Below are positions 8,451 to 17,292 of a DNA stretch of 64,000 bases, piece after piece. Source of the DNA: an uncultured Bacteroidota bacterium (GTDB lineage: Bacteria > Bacteroidota > Bacteroidia > Flavobacteriales > Flavobacteriaceae); the NCBI GenBank assembly GCA_902586435.1, contig CACIHJ010000003.1, positions 1 to 64,000 of the forward strand, in the 5' to 3' direction. The translations under genes and the position numbers were made by a program. The notes under the pieces were generated by a model. It was given only the letters and a program-made list of their open reading frames with translations, was not told the origin of the DNA and did no database searches. How positions within the stretch are numbered: the first letter of the stretch is position 1; every line of letters starts with the position of its first letter.

Positions 8451-10733
8451 ATGGATAAAAGTAGAGAAAGGAGAGAGTCTTTAGTTTATCATGCTAAACC
8501 AAAACCTGGAAAAACCGAGGTTGTACCTACAAAAAAATATAATTCTCAAAGAGATCTTGCAATTGCATATTCCCCTGGAGTAGCTATACCATGTCAAGAA
8601 ATTGAAGACAACAAGAATAATACATATAAGTATACAAATAAAGGAAACTTAGTCGCTGTTATATCAAATGGAACAGCTGTATTAGGTCTTGGAGATATTG
8701 GCCCAGAAGCATCAAAACCTGTAATGGAGGGAAAGGCTTTGTTATTTAAAATTTTTGCTGATATAGATGTATTTGATATAGAAATAAATGAAAAAGACCC
8801 TCAAAAATTTGTTGAAATAGTTAAATCATTATCGCCAACATTTGGAGGGATTAATCTAGAGGATATAAAAGCTCCAGAAGCATTTGGTATTGAAAAAGAT
8901 CTAATAAAAGGATTAGATATTCCTGTAATGCATGATGATCAGCATGGTACTGCAATGATTTCCTGTGCAGCACTAATAAATGCTCTTGATTTAGTTAAGA
9001 AAAAAATAAAGACTGTTAAGCTAGTTATGTCTGGAGCTGGTTCTTCAGCAATTGCTTGTGCAAAACTTTATATCTCTTTTGGTCTTAAGAAAGAGAATAT
9101 AATAATGGTTGATAGTAAAGGGGTTATAAATGAGAAAAGAACTGACATAAATGATGAGAAAAAGTTTTTTATTACAAAAAGAGATATTGATACGCTTGAA
9201 GAGGCAATGATTGATTCTGATATTTTTGTTGGTTTATCTACAGGAGATATTGTTACAGCTAAAATGCTTAAATCGATGGCCAAAGACCCAATAGTTTTTG
9301 CTATGTCTAATCCTAATCCAGAAATTAATTATGATCTAGCCATGTCTACAAGAAAAGATTTAATTATGGCTACAGGGAGGTCTGATTTCCCTAATCAAGT
9401 TAATAATGTTCTTGGATTCCCTTTTATTTTTAGAGGTGCTCTAGATGTAAGAGCGACTAAAATAAATGAAGAAATGAAAAAAGCGGCTGTAGTAGCTCTT
9501 GCTAATCTTGCAAAAAAACCTGTACCAGAGCAAGTTAATGTTGCTTATGGAGAAGCAACTAGGCTAGTATTTGGTAAAGACTATATAATCCCAAAACCAT
9601 TTGATCCAAGACTTATTACTGAAGTTCCACCTGCTGTTGCCAAGGCTGCCATTGATTCTGGAGTCGCTCGTGAACCTATAGAAGATTGGGATAGATATAT
9701 TGAAACACTGGATTCAAGAATTGGAACGGATACAAAACTAATTAGGCTAATTCATAGAAGGGCTAAATCTAGAATTAAGAAATTGATTTTTGGGGAATCC
9801 GATCAATTAGATGTACTGAAAGCTGCCCAAATATGTAAAGAAGATGGAATAGTGGAGCCAATTTTAATGGGTAGAAAAAAAGTGATAAAAAAATTAATGA
9901 AATCTATAGATTTTAACGAAAAAGTAACAATTATAGATCCAAAGGATAAAGATCAAGTAAAAAGAATATCTAAATATGCTAAGGTTTTATTTGAAAATTT
10001 AAAAAGAAAGGGCAAAACACAAAAAGATGTAAAGCAAATGTTAAGAGATAGAATCTATTTTGGATCTATGATGGTTCTATCAGGTGATGCTGACAGTATG
10101 CTTGCTGGTTATTCAAGAAGTTACCCTTCAGCTTTTACTCCAATTCTTAATACAATAGGTAAATCTAAAGGTATCAAAAGGGTTTCAGCAACTAACTTAA
10201 TGTTAACAAAACAAGGTCCATTATTTTTATCTGATACATCTTTGAATATAAATCCTAATGCAGAACAATTAGCAAAAATTGCGGTAAATACTTCTAAAAC
10301 AGTTAAAATGTTTGGAATTGAACCTGTTATAGGTATTTTGTCGTTTTCTAATTTTGGGTCTTCTGATTCTAAAGAAGCAGAAAAAATTTCTTCTGCAATA
10401 AAGTTATTACACACTAACAATCCTGATATTATTGTTGACGGTCCAATCCAATCTGATTTCGCTTTAAATAAAGAAATGTTAAAAGCTAGGTTTCCATTTT
10501 CTAATTTGAATGGAAGAAAGGTTAATACATTAATTTTTCCTAATCTTGATTCTGCAAATATCTCTTATAAGATAATAAAAGAGCTAGATGATGCGATATC
10601 TATTGGTCCAATTCTAATTGGATTAAATAGACCTGTTCATATTTTACAATTAGGTGCTTCAGTTGAAGAGATCGTTAATATGGCAGCAATTTCAGCAATT
10701 GATTCACAACGAAGGAAAATAAGAAAAAAATGA
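8451..10733 (+). CDS. maeB: NADP-type malic enzyme with phosphotransacetylase-like C-terminal domain
   Basis: This 760-residue protein has the MaeB architecture: a malic-enzyme part (residues ~1-430) that oxidatively decarboxylates malate to pyruvate, and a C-terminal phosphotransacetylase-like part (~430-760), thought to be regulatory rather than catalytic. Visible motifs are YSPGVAIPC (catalytic tyrosine region), [20 protein letters not shown] (catalytic lysine and metal-binding acids), MHDDQHGTA, and the nucleotide-binding [11 protein letters not shown]. The cofactor choice (NADP) is inferred from the family. The stop overlaps the ruvA ATG by 4 bp, so the two are co-translated. Confidence 0.94.
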   Translation: MDKSRERRESLVYHAKPKPGKTEVVPTKKYNSQRDLAIAYSPGVAIPCQEIEDNKNNTYKYTNKGNLVAVISNGTAVLGLGDIGPEASKPVMEGKALLFKIFADIDVFDIEINEKDPQKFVEIVKSLSPTFGGINLEDIKAPEAFGIEKDLIKGLDIPVMHDDQHGTAMISCAALINALDLVKKKIKTVKLVMSGAGSSAIACAKLYISFGLKKENIIMVDSKGVINEKRTDINDEKKFFITKRDIDTLEEAMIDSDIFVGLSTGDIVTAKMLKSMAKDPIVFAMSNPNPEINYDLAMSTRKDLIMATGRSDFPNQVNNVLGFPFIFRGALDVRATKINEEMKKAAVVALANLAKKPVPEQVNVAYGEATRLVFGKDYIIPKPFDPRLITEVPPAVAKAAIDSGVAREPIEDWDRYIETLDSRIGTDTKLIRLIHRRAKSRIKKLIFGESDQLDVLKAAQICKEDGIVEPILMGRKKVIKKLMKSIDFNEKVTIIDPKDKDQVKRISKYAKVLFENLKRKGKTQKDVKQMLRDRIYFGSMMVLSGDADSMLAGYSRSYPSAFTPILNTIGKSKGIKRVSATNLMLTKQGPLFLSDTSLNINPNAEQLAKIAVNTSKTVKMFGIEPVIGILSFSNFGSSDSKEAEKISSAIKLLHTNNPDIIVDGPIQSDFALNKEMLKARFPFSNLNGRKVNTLIFPNLDSANISYKIIKELDDAISIGPILIGLNRPVHILQLGASVEEIVNMAAISAIDSQRRKIRKK

Positions 10734-11311
10734 TAGCCTATATTAAAGGTAGACTAATAGAGAAATCTCCAACTAAGATAGTTGTTGAAGTAAATGGTAT
10801 AGGTTATGATATTAATATATCCTTAAATACTTTTGAGAAAATTGGAGATGATGAGAATATAACTATTTATACTCATCTTCAGAAAAAAGAAGATACTGAT
10901 ATTTTATTTGGATTTATGACAAAAAGTGAAAGAAAACTTTTTCAGCAATTGATTTCAGTTTCTGGCATAGGGCCTAGTACTGCTAGAACTATTCTTTCAT
11001 CTATTTCCCCGGTTGAAATTCAGGAGGCACTAATATCAGAGGATTTAAATACAATTAAATCAATAAAAGGTATTGGGCTTAAAACCGCCCAAAGATTAAT
11101 AATAGAATTAAAAGATAAAGTAGATATATTTGAAAAAAATGATTTAGATTTGGCACAAGAAAAATTCAATGTCAAATTAGAGGCCTTAAAAGCTTTGGAA
11201 GTACTTGGGTTTAGTAGAAGTAAATCTGAAAAAGTAGTAAATGAGATTTACTTTAATCATAAAAATATCGAATTACAGCAACTAATAAAAAAGTCTCTAA
11301 ATAAATTATAA
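10730..11311 (+). CDS. ruvA: Holliday junction DNA-binding protein RuvA
   Basis: RuvA forms the tetramer that grips Holliday junctions and loads RuvB. The 193-residue length is typical. The N-terminal OB domain begins [20 protein letters not shown]. The two helix-hairpin-helix motifs are GIGPSTARTILSS and GIGLKTAQRLIIELKDK, and a small C-terminal domain (~145-193) follows for RuvB contact. ATG overlaps the maeB stop by 4 bp, and gcvH follows after 1 bp. In many flavobacteria I recall the large gliding/secretion gene sprA between ruvA and gcvH; here there is no room for it. Confidence 0.96.
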   Translation: MIAYIKGRLIEKSPTKIVVEVNGIGYDINISLNTFEKIGDDENITIYTHLQKKEDTDILFGFMTKSERKLFQQLISVSGIGPSTARTILSSISPVEIQEALISEDLNTIKSIKGIGLKTAQRLIIELKDKVDIFEKNDLDLAQEKFNVKLEALKALEVLGFSRSKSEKVVNEIYFNHKNIELQQLIKKSLNKL

Positions 11312-11312
11312 T

Positions 11313-11693
11313 ATGAATATTCCAAAAGAATTAAAATATACTGAAGAACATGAATGGATAAGAATTGATGGAAATACTGCTACAATTGGTATTACTGATT
11401 TTGCTCAAGGTGAACTAGGAGATATAGTATATATTGATATTGATTCAATTGGGAATGAGCTTGATGGTAATGAAATTTTTGGGACCGTAGAAGCTGTTAA
11501 GACAGTTTCAGATCTATTCATGCCTATAAAGGGAAAAGTTTTGGAGATAAATTCAGACATAGAATCTACTCCAGAAATTGTTAATGAGGATCCTTATGGT
11601 AAAGGATGGATAATAAAAATTGAGATACATGAAGATCAAGATATTTCAAATCTTTTATCTGATGAAGAGTATAGAAATATGATAGATAATTAA
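11313..11693 (+). CDS. gcvH: Glycine cleavage system H protein
   Basis: GcvH is the lipoylated carrier that shuttles the aminomethyl group among the P, T and L proteins of the glycine cleavage system in the cytoplasm. The protein is 126 residues, the normal length. The lipoylation site is the lysine in FGTVEAVKTVSDLF near residue 64, and the N-terminal KYTEEHEWIRI and later EDPYGKGWIIKI are family hallmarks. It follows ruvA by 1 bp. The gcvP and gcvT genes are not in this window, as is common in Bacteroidota where the system is scattered. Confidence 0.97.
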   Translation: MNIPKELKYTEEHEWIRIDGNTATIGITDFAQGELGDIVYIDIDSIGNELDGNEIFGTVEAVKTVSDLFMPIKGKVLEINSDIESTPEIVNEDPYGKGWIIKIEIHEDQDISNLLSDEEYRNMIDN

Positions 11694-11707
11694 AAAAATA
11701 TATATAG

Positions 11708-11742
11708 AATTAATTATAAGTATGAATTAATTATATTTTTTT
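11708..11742 (+). terminator. Possible weak AT-rich terminator after gcvH
   Basis: Two copies of the self-complementary octamer AATTAATT (11708-11715 and 11725-11732) can pair around a 9-base loop, and a run of seven T follows. The stem has no G or C, so it would be weak. The copies also sit inside a 12-bp direct repeat (gaattaattata), so the structure may be incidental. Confidence 0.3.
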
Positions 11743-11769
11743 ATAGATTAGTACTTTAAAAATAATTTA

Positions 11770-12471
11770 ATGCAACTGAAGAAGAACCCTAAAGCTGATT
11801 TAAATAAAAACAGAAACCTTTATTTTGTTATAGGTCTTGCGTCTGTTTTGTTTATTACATGGCAAGCTATTGAATCAAAAACATACGAAACAAAGTATGA
11901 TTATGAAGCTTTAAATGTTAATGATGACGATGATGAAGAAATTCCAATTACTGAACAGTTAAAACAACCTCCACCACCTCCACCACCTCCACCAGCACCT
12001 GAAATTATTGAAGTTGTTGAGGATGAGGAAGAGGTAGAAGAGACTATTATTGAATCAACAGAGTCTGATGAGGAAATGGTTATAGAAGATATTGAGGTTG
12101 AAGACGAGTTTGATGACATTGAAGTTCCATTTGCAGTTATTGAAGATGTTCCAATTTATCCTGGTTGTGAAAGAGTTGCAAAATCTCAAAGAAGAACTTG
12201 CTTCCAAGATAAAATTAATCAACATATAAAAAGAAACTTTAGATATCCTGAAATTGCACAAGAGATGGGAATTCAGGGTAGAGTTTATGTAAACTTTATC
12301 ATTGGAAAAGATGGTGTAATTTCTAATGTTAGAATGAGGGGCCCTGATAAGAATCTTGAACAAGAGGCAGGGAGAATTATAGGTAGATTACCTCAGATGA
12401 CACCTGGAAAGCAGAGAGGTAGACCAGTAAGAGTTCCATTTAGTATTCCAATAACATTTAGACTTCAGTAG
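11770..12471 (+). CDS. TonB-family energy transducer
   Basis: This 233-residue protein fits a TonB-type transducer linking the inner-membrane proton motive force to outer-membrane receptors. It has a cytoplasmic N-terminus, one membrane helix (about residues 19-36), a proline run (PPPPPPPPPAPEI, ~66-78), a Glu/Asp-rich periplasmic stretch to ~125, and a C-terminal TonB domain with the Bacteroidota signatures YPGCERV and RTCF plus FRYPEIAQEMGIQGRVYVNF. The paired cysteines could form a disulfide. A TonB-dependent receptor is encoded at about 40-42 kb, but no exbB/exbD lies in the window. Several TonBs per genome are usual, so the receptor partner is unknown. Confidence 0.9.
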   Translation: MQLKKNPKADLNKNRNLYFVIGLASVLFITWQAIESKTYETKYDYEALNVNDDDDEEIPITEQLKQPPPPPPPPPAPEIIEVVEDEEEVEETIIESTESDEEMVIEDIEVEDEFDDIEVPFAVIEDVPIYPGCERVAKSQRRTCFQDKINQHIKRNFRYPEIAQEMGIQGRVYVNFIIGKDGVISNVRMRGPDKNLEQEAGRIIGRLPQMTPGKQRGRPVRVPFSIPITFRLQ

Positions 12472-12494
12472 TTACTAACCTGTTCTAAATTCAT

Positions 12495-12502
12495 TACTTT
12501 TG
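12495..12502 (+). promoter_or_regulatory. -7 promoter element of the ctaB operon (TACTTTTG)
   Basis: TACTTTTG matches TAnnTTTG and lies 28 bases before the ctaB ATG, in the 59-bp gap after the tonB gene. No TTG is seen at the usual -33 distance. It would drive the oxidase-assembly genes. Confidence 0.5.
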
Positions 12503-12530
12503 TACACTAAATTTTAAATAGCATAAATTC

Positions 12531-13388
12531 ATGTTTAGTGCCGTTCTTGAGTTAACAAAATATAGACTCTCCATAAGTGTATTATTCTCATCTATTGCAG
12601 GATATTTAATAGCAATAAATACTTTTTCAATTGAAACTTTTATGCTTCTTATCTCTGGTGGATTTTTTCTTATAGGAGCATCAAATGGATTTAATCAGGT
12701 AATGGAAAAGCATACAGATGCTTTAATGGATAGAACTAAAAATCGTCCAATTCCAAGTGGAAGAATAGGCGCAAAATCTGCTACATTTATTTGTTTAGCT
12801 ATGATGCTAATAGGAATAATTTTATTATACCTTATTAATTTTAGAACTGCTTTTTTTGGTTTAATATCAGCTCTTATATATCTTTTTCTTTATACACCTC
12901 TTAAGTCTAAAACACCTCTATGTGTTTTTTTTGGAGCAATCCCAGGAGCAATTCCTTTTATGCTTGGATGGGTAGCTGCGACAAATAAATTTGGAATAGA
13001 GCCAGGGATATTATTTATGATCCAATTCTTTTGGCAGTTTCCTCACTTTTGGTCAATTGGATGGCTATCAGATGATGATTATAAAAAAGCAGGCTTAAAG
13101 ATGCTTCCAACAGGAAAAAAAGATAAATCTACTGCATTTCAAATAGTCTTTTATACTATCTGGACAATATTAGTCTCTCTAATTCCCTTATCAGGGTTTT
13201 CAGGCTCATTTACAATAAGTAATATATCTGGTTTATTAATTTTCTTAGCAGGACTATTTATGTTATCTAAATCTATAAACCTAATGTTATATATGAATAA
13301 TTTAAATGCTTCTAGACTTAAATATGCAAGTATCTTTTATTTAACTTTTATTCAAACTATATTTGTTCTCGATAAATTTATAGTCTAA
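12531..13388 (+). CDS. ctaB: Protoheme IX farnesyltransferase (heme O synthase)
   Basis: This 285-residue UbiA-family prenyltransferase adds a farnesyl group to heme B to give heme O, the precursor of the heme A used by the oxidase at 4.5-7.4 kb. It has about eight or nine membrane helices. The first Asp-rich site is visible in NQVMEKHTDALMDRTKNRP, and LPTGKKDKSTAFQI lies in the second loop region. Its last base overlaps the next gene. Heme A synthase (ctaA) is not in the window. Gene order with subunit III, IV and SCO genes supports a role in oxidase biogenesis. Confidence 0.95.
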   Translation: MFSAVLELTKYRLSISVLFSSIAGYLIAINTFSIETFMLLISGGFFLIGASNGFNQVMEKHTDALMDRTKNRPIPSGRIGAKSATFICLAMMLIGIILLYLINFRTAFFGLISALIYLFLYTPLKSKTPLCVFFGAIPGAIPFMLGWVAATNKFGIEPGILFMIQFFWQFPHFWSIGWLSDDDYKKAGLKMLPTGKKDKSTAFQIVFYTIWTILVSLIPLSGFSGSFTISNISGLLIFLAGLFMLSKSINLMLYMNNLNASRLKYASIFYLTFIQTIFVLDKFIV

Positions 13389-13999
13389 TGTCTGAAGTTG
13401 AAATAGTTTTGAAAAATAGAAAAGCTAAGAAGATGATGCTTTGGTTTGGAATGATTAGCATAACCATGACCTTTGCTGGACTAACAAGTGCTTTTATAGT
13501 TAGTAGTAGTAGACCTGATTGGTTAGATTCTTTCTCTCTACCATCATGGTTTTTAATCAGTACATTATCAATAGGGCTTAGCAGTATCTTCTTTCAGTTA
13601 GCAAAATTTAATTTGGATAAATATTTTACAAATCCTCTAAAAGATAGTTCTAATTTAAATACATTTAGAAAAAATATAAATATATATTTAAGCCTTACAG
13701 GGGTTCTAGCAATTATATTTGTTATTTCTCAATTTTTAGGCTTTGAAGAAATAATCTCACTTGGATTTTATTTTACAGGTCCAGGAAGTTCAGTTACTAC
13801 TTCTTATATTTACATTCTAGTTTTAGTCCACTTACTACATCTATTAGCAGGAATAATTGCTTTATCAGTAGTAATAATTAGATTCAACAATCAAAAATAT
13901 GACAATAGTAAATTAGGTTTTGAATTAGCATTAATATTCTGGCACTTTCTTGGAGCTTTATGGATATATTTATTCCTTTTTATTAAATACTTCAGCTAA
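13388..13999 (+). CDS. Cytochrome c oxidase subunit III-type protein (short form)
   Basis: This 203-residue protein has five predicted helices and belongs to the subunit III (CoxC/CyoC) family. It lacks the first two helices of the mitochondrial form, as usual for the five-helix bacterial variant. The core LVHLLHLLAGIIALSVVIIRF and the C-terminal LALIFWHFLGALWIYLFLFI match the family's conserved histidine helix and final helix. It starts one base before the ctaB stop ends. A second, longer subunit III-type gene follows directly. Which of the two joins the mature oxidase, or whether both do, cannot be told from sequence; paired copies at this locus are familiar in flavobacteria. Confidence 0.88.
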   Translation: MSEVEIVLKNRKAKKMMLWFGMISITMTFAGLTSAFIVSSSRPDWLDSFSLPSWFLISTLSIGLSSIFFQLAKFNLDKYFTNPLKDSSNLNTFRKNINIYLSLTGVLAIIFVISQFLGFEEIISLGFYFTGPGSSVTTSYIYILVLVHLLHLLAGIIALSVVIIRFNNQKYDNSKLGFELALIFWHFLGALWIYLFLFIKYFS

Positions 14000-14006
14000 A
14001 ATATTA

Positions 14007-14014
14007 TAAATTTG
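14007..14014 (+). promoter_or_regulatory. -7 promoter element before the second subunit III gene (TAAATTTG)
   Basis: TAAATTTG matches TAnnTTTG and ends 22 bases before the ATG at 14036. The surrounding 18 bases (taaaatattataaatttg, 13997-14014) are identical to those before the tRNA-Gly gene at 55127-55144. This suggests an internal promoter within the oxidase-assembly cluster. Confidence 0.5.
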
Positions 14015-14035
14015 TACCGTAAAATTTTGCCCTAG

Positions 14036-15019
14036 ATGCAAGCATCATCAGCAATATCAGAGAAAACAACATCAGGTTCATGGGGAGGAGGTGAAAAACC
14101 CTTGGTTGCAGGTTATGGAAAGTTAATGATGTGGTGGTTTATTGTTTCTGATGCTTTAACTTTTTCTGGATTTCTTGTTGCATATGGTTTTTCAAGATTT
14201 AAGAATATTGACTCTTGGCCAATAGCTGATGAAGTATTTACTCATTTTCCATTTCTACATGGAGTAGATGCTCCAATGTATTACGTTGCATTGATGACAT
14301 TTATTCTAATTTTTTCTTCTGTTACAATGGTTTTGGCTGTTGATGCCGGTCATCATAATAATAAAAATAGGGTAGCATTTTATATGCTACTTACAATAAT
14401 AGGTGGAGCAGTCTTTGTTGGATCACAGGCTTGGGAATGGAAAAATTTTATTAAAGGAGAGTATGGGGCAGTTGAGCTTCAAACTGGAAAGATCTTACAA
14501 TTCTATGATCTTGAAAAAAACAAAAGAATACCTATAGATGAATTTGCTGTATCTCTAACTCAAGAGAGACTTACACATGAAGACAATGTTGGATTGTGGT
14601 ATGTTGAAGAGTCAAAATTGCCTGAAATAACTTTAGATGAGGTTTTAGAAGGGTTTAATCGTAATCCAAATATTACTGTTAGACTTGAAGCAATTGATGA
14701 AAAGGGAAAGAAAATTATCTTAAATAGAGAAGAAGCAGAATCAACTATAAGTTCAGCAACAAGGGTAGTTAAGGGTGCTAACTTATATAGAAATGAATAT
14801 GGTAATCCACTATTTGCCGATTTCTTTTTCTTCATTACAGGATTCCATGGTTTTCATGTTTTCTCAGGAGTCATCATAAATATTATCATTTTTATAAATG
14901 TGCTACTAGGTACATATGAGAAAAGAGGGCATTATGACATGGTTGAGAAAGTAGGCCTTTACTGGCACTTTGTAGATTTAGTATGGGTATTTGTATTTAC
15001 ATTCTTTTATTTAGTATAA
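14036..15019 (+). CDS. Cytochrome c oxidase subunit III with large periplasmic insertion
   Basis: This 327-residue subunit III protein has five helices of the CoxC fold, with HGVDAPMYYVALMTFIL in the second and ITGFHGFHVFSGVIINI and LYWHFVDLVWVFVFTFFYLV at the end. A hydrophilic segment of about 110 residues (~140-255) sits between helices 3 and 4, far longer than the normal loop, and contains repeated charged patches but no cofactor motif. Such insertions are seen in Bacteroidota versions. An internal promoter-like element lies upstream, and subunit IV follows after 1 bp. It stabilises the catalytic subunit and helps proton uptake in known oxidases. Confidence 0.92.
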   Translation: MQASSAISEKTTSGSWGGGEKPLVAGYGKLMMWWFIVSDALTFSGFLVAYGFSRFKNIDSWPIADEVFTHFPFLHGVDAPMYYVALMTFILIFSSVTMVLAVDAGHHNNKNRVAFYMLLTIIGGAVFVGSQAWEWKNFIKGEYGAVELQTGKILQFYDLEKNKRIPIDEFAVSLTQERLTHEDNVGLWYVEESKLPEITLDEVLEGFNRNPNITVRLEAIDEKGKKIILNREEAESTISSATRVVKGANLYRNEYGNPLFADFFFFITGFHGFHVFSGVIINIIIFINVLLGTYEKRGHYDMVEKVGLYWHFVDLVWVFVFTFFYLV

Positions 15020-15020
15020 T

Positions 15021-15404
15021 ATGGCAGAACATTTACATAAATTAGAAATTTTTAGAGGACTAATAAAGTTTAAATCAAATCAACAAAAGATATGGGGAGT
15101 CCTTATATTTCTTTCTATTGTAACTGCAGTTGAGGTAGCGCTTGGTATACTTAAACCAGAAATATTATTAAATAAGTTTCTTGGCCTTAAATTAATAAAT
15201 TGGATGTTTATTATAATGACTATTATTAAAGCATATTATATTACTTGGGATTTTATGCATATCAGAGATGAAAAGTCATTCCTTAAAAACACTATAGTTG
15301 TCCCCTTGCTAATTTTGATTCCATTCCTGCTCTTCATTTTATTAGTTGAAGGATCATATATTTTTGATGTAATGTTAGGTGGATTTAAAAGCTGGAATTT
15401 TTGA
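15021..15404 (+). CDS. Cytochrome c oxidase subunit IV family protein
   Basis: This is a 127-residue protein with three predicted helices (about 28-46, 60-80 and 92-115) and the arrangement of prokaryotic cytochrome oxidase subunit IV (COX4_pro/CtaF). It is longer than the minimal ~100-residue form because of a hydrophilic N-terminus (MAEHLHKLEIFRG). The MFIIMTIIKAYYITWDFMHI helix is characteristic of the Bacteroidota family. It lies 1 bp after subunit III, and its stop overlaps the ATG of the next gene (TGATG). The role is as a small accessory subunit of the oxidase. Confidence 0.85.
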   Translation: MAEHLHKLEIFRGLIKFKSNQQKIWGVLIFLSIVTAVEVALGILKPEILLNKFLGLKLINWMFIIMTIIKAYYITWDFMHIRDEKSFLKNTIVVPLLILIPFLLFILLVEGSYIFDVMLGGFKSWNF

Positions 15405-16060
15405 TGAAAAAAAGTATTCAGAAGTATTTAATTCTTAGCTTCCTTTTCTTTTTCCCAATCTTTATATATATTTTTCTAGCTTCAGGAATAAACAATTTTG
15501 CAAAACTTCCTATTCTAACAAAAAGTGTTTTGGATATTGAAAATATAAAAGGGAATGAGCAAGGGATAACACTAAAAGATAATATATCAATCCTTGGTTT
15601 TTGGGGGGGAGATATTAACTTGAGAAAATCAGAAGCATTAAATTTGAATCAAAAAATTTATAAAAGATTTTATAAGTTTGAGGACTTCCAATTTGTATTT
15701 CTAACTACAAAAGATCAAGAAGAAAATATCAAAAATCTTAAAGAAGAATTAACAAGAGGAGTCGGAACAGATCTCCAAAGATGGAACTTTATTTTTACTG
15801 ATGATAATGAAATACAAAAGATTTACAATAGTCTTGCTACAGATATTAAGTTATCAGAAGAAAATAGCACACCTTATGTGTTTATAATTGACAGATATCT
15901 AAATCTTCGAGGCAGAGATGATGATGAGGATATTGGAAAATTATATGGTTTTAATGCTGAGTCTGTAGCAGAGATAAATAATAAAATGGTTGATGATGTT
16001 AAAATTATTTTAGCTGAATATCGACTTGCTTTAAAGAAAAATGATTCTTTATTTAAATGA
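15404..16060 (+). CDS. SCO-like thioredoxin-fold membrane protein lacking the copper cysteines
   Basis: The 218-residue product begins with one hydrophobic helix (about residues 9-28) and continues as a soluble domain that looks like a SCO/thioredoxin fold (ISILGFWGGDI, then FVFLTTKDQ and STPYVFIIDRYLNLRGR). It has no CxxxC motif and no cysteine at all, so it cannot hold copper as SCO1 does. The track start is a TTG at 15401; the ATG at 15404 overlaps the previous stop and is preferred. It overlaps the true SCO1 gene by 4 bp. It probably helps oxidase assembly in a non-copper role; that is inference from context. Confidence 0.6.
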   Translation: MKKSIQKYLILSFLFFFPIFIYIFLASGINNFAKLPILTKSVLDIENIKGNEQGITLKDNISILGFWGGDINLRKSEALNLNQKIYKRFYKFEDFQFVFLTTKDQEENIKNLKEELTRGVGTDLQRWNFIFTDDNEIQKIYNSLATDIKLSEENSTPYVFIIDRYLNLRGRDDDEDIGKLYGFNAESVAEINNKMVDDVKIILAEYRLALKKNDSLFK

Positions 16061-16758
16061 AAAAAATAGGTAAAAAAAATATTGGCCTTTTAATAATTAT
16101 TATTCTTTTTGGAATCTATTCAGTACCAAAGATTATAGATAGATTGTCAAATGAAAACGTTATAGATACTAATCGGCTTCATCAAAAAGAAGAATTGTCT
16201 TTCCTTAAAATTGATGGAAAAGACAGGAAGGTTCCAGATTTTGTTCTAACTAATCAAGATTCTCTTTTTATAAGTAATGATGACCTTTTAGGTAAAGTTT
16301 ATGTTTTAGAGTTTTTCTTTAGTAGATGTCCTGATATCTGTATAGAAATGAATAAGAATATGAAAAAATTGGATGATACATTTGGTGATCTAGATGATTT
16401 TGGGATTGTCTCTATTACAATAGACCCTTATCATGATACTCCAATTATTTTAAAAAAATATTCTGAAAATTTGGAGGTGAAATCTAAAGATTGGCATTTC
16501 TTGACTGGAGAGCGTGATTATATTTATGATTTAGCAAATAATGGTTTTAATATATATGCTAATGAAAATCCTAATTTTGCAGGAGGGTTTGAACATCAAG
16601 GATATTTTGCACTAATTGACAAGCAAGGCTACATTAGATCTAGAAATGATGATTATGGTAATCCACTTTTATATTATCTTGGTATAAATGATGAGAACAT
16701 AGATTTACAAGGAATCGATATGCTGGAATATGATATTAAAAAATTAATTGATGAATAA
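16057..16758 (+). CDS. SCO1/SenC-type copper chaperone for cytochrome oxidase
   Basis: This 233-residue membrane-anchored protein should deliver copper to, or reduce, the CuA site of subunit II. One helix (about 8-23) anchors a periplasmic thioredoxin-fold domain. The copper-binding cysteines are in FFSRCPDICIEMNKN and the third ligand is the histidine in FEHQGYFALID, so all SCO1 ligands are present. It overlaps the Cys-less paralogue upstream by 4 bp and the DUF420 gene downstream by 8 bp. A pair of one copper-competent and one Cys-less SCO domain in tandem is notable. Confidence 0.92.
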   Translation: MKKIGKKNIGLLIIIILFGIYSVPKIIDRLSNENVIDTNRLHQKEELSFLKIDGKDRKVPDFVLTNQDSLFISNDDLLGKVYVLEFFFSRCPDICIEMNKNMKKLDDTFGDLDDFGIVSITIDPYHDTPIILKKYSENLEVKSKDWHFLTGERDYIYDLANNGFNIYANENPNFAGGFEHQGYFALIDKQGYIRSRNDDYGNPLLYYLGINDENIDLQGIDMLEYDIKKLIDE

Positions 16759-17290
16759 ACCTGAAACAACATCTAATAACAAATTAAAGTATAGAGGTTT
16801 AATAATACTTATTTCAGTTCTAATTCCTGCTGTTGTAGTTGTTCTATTATTCGTTAGAATTGAGTCTATTCCTCCTTTAACTTTTCTGCCTCCAATATAT
16901 GCTTCTATTAATGGTCTAACAGCATTACTTTTAATCCTGGCATATAGATCAATACTAAAGAAAAATGTAAAGAGACATGAGTTGTTAATGAAAGTCTCAA
17001 TTGGTTTATCTGTTGTTTTTCTTGTAATGTATGTTCTGTACCATATGACAACAGATCCAACACCTTTTGGAGGAGAGGGCTTTATTAGATATGTCTACTT
17101 TTTTATCTTAATAACACATATAACTCTTTCTGTCTTTATCATTCCAATGGTTCTAGTAACTTATGTTAGAGCTATATCTAAGATGTTTGAAAAGCATAAA
17201 AAAATAGCTAGGATTACTTTTCCAATTTGGTTATATATTGCAGTAACTGGAGTAATTGTATACCTAATGATCTCACCTTATTATACCTAA
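16751..17290 (+). CDS. DUF420 membrane protein of the oxidase assembly cluster
   Basis: This 179-residue integral membrane protein with five predicted helices belongs to DUF420, related to the CtaM-type oxidase-assembly proteins of Gram-positive bacteria. Family-like features are YHMTTDPTPFGGEGFIRYVY and ILITHITLSVFIIPMVLVTY with conserved-looking histidines. The track begins at a TTG (16748); the ATG at 16751 is preferred and overlaps the SCO1 stop by 8 bp. Its biochemical activity is not established in Bacteroidota; its position here supports a role in heme A oxidase maturation. Confidence 0.85.
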   Translation: MNKPETTSNNKLKYRGLIILISVLIPAVVVVLLFVRIESIPPLTFLPPIYASINGLTALLLILAYRSILKKNVKRHELLMKVSIGLSVVFLVMYVLYHMTTDPTPFGGEGFIRYVYFFILITHITLSVFIIPMVLVTYVRAISKMFEKHKKIARITFPIWLYIAVTGVIVYLMISPYYT

Positions 17291-17292
17291 TA

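Noticed and set aside
11708-11742. gcvH-tonB gap as a mobile-element or integration site because of the 12-bp direct repeat
   Set aside because: The repeat is simple AT sequence without further flanking features; kept only as a weak terminator candidate.
11901-12119. Minus-strand Ser/Gly-rich ORF opposite the TonB gene
   Set aside because: Antisense shadow of the acidic and proline-rich part of the TonB-family protein.
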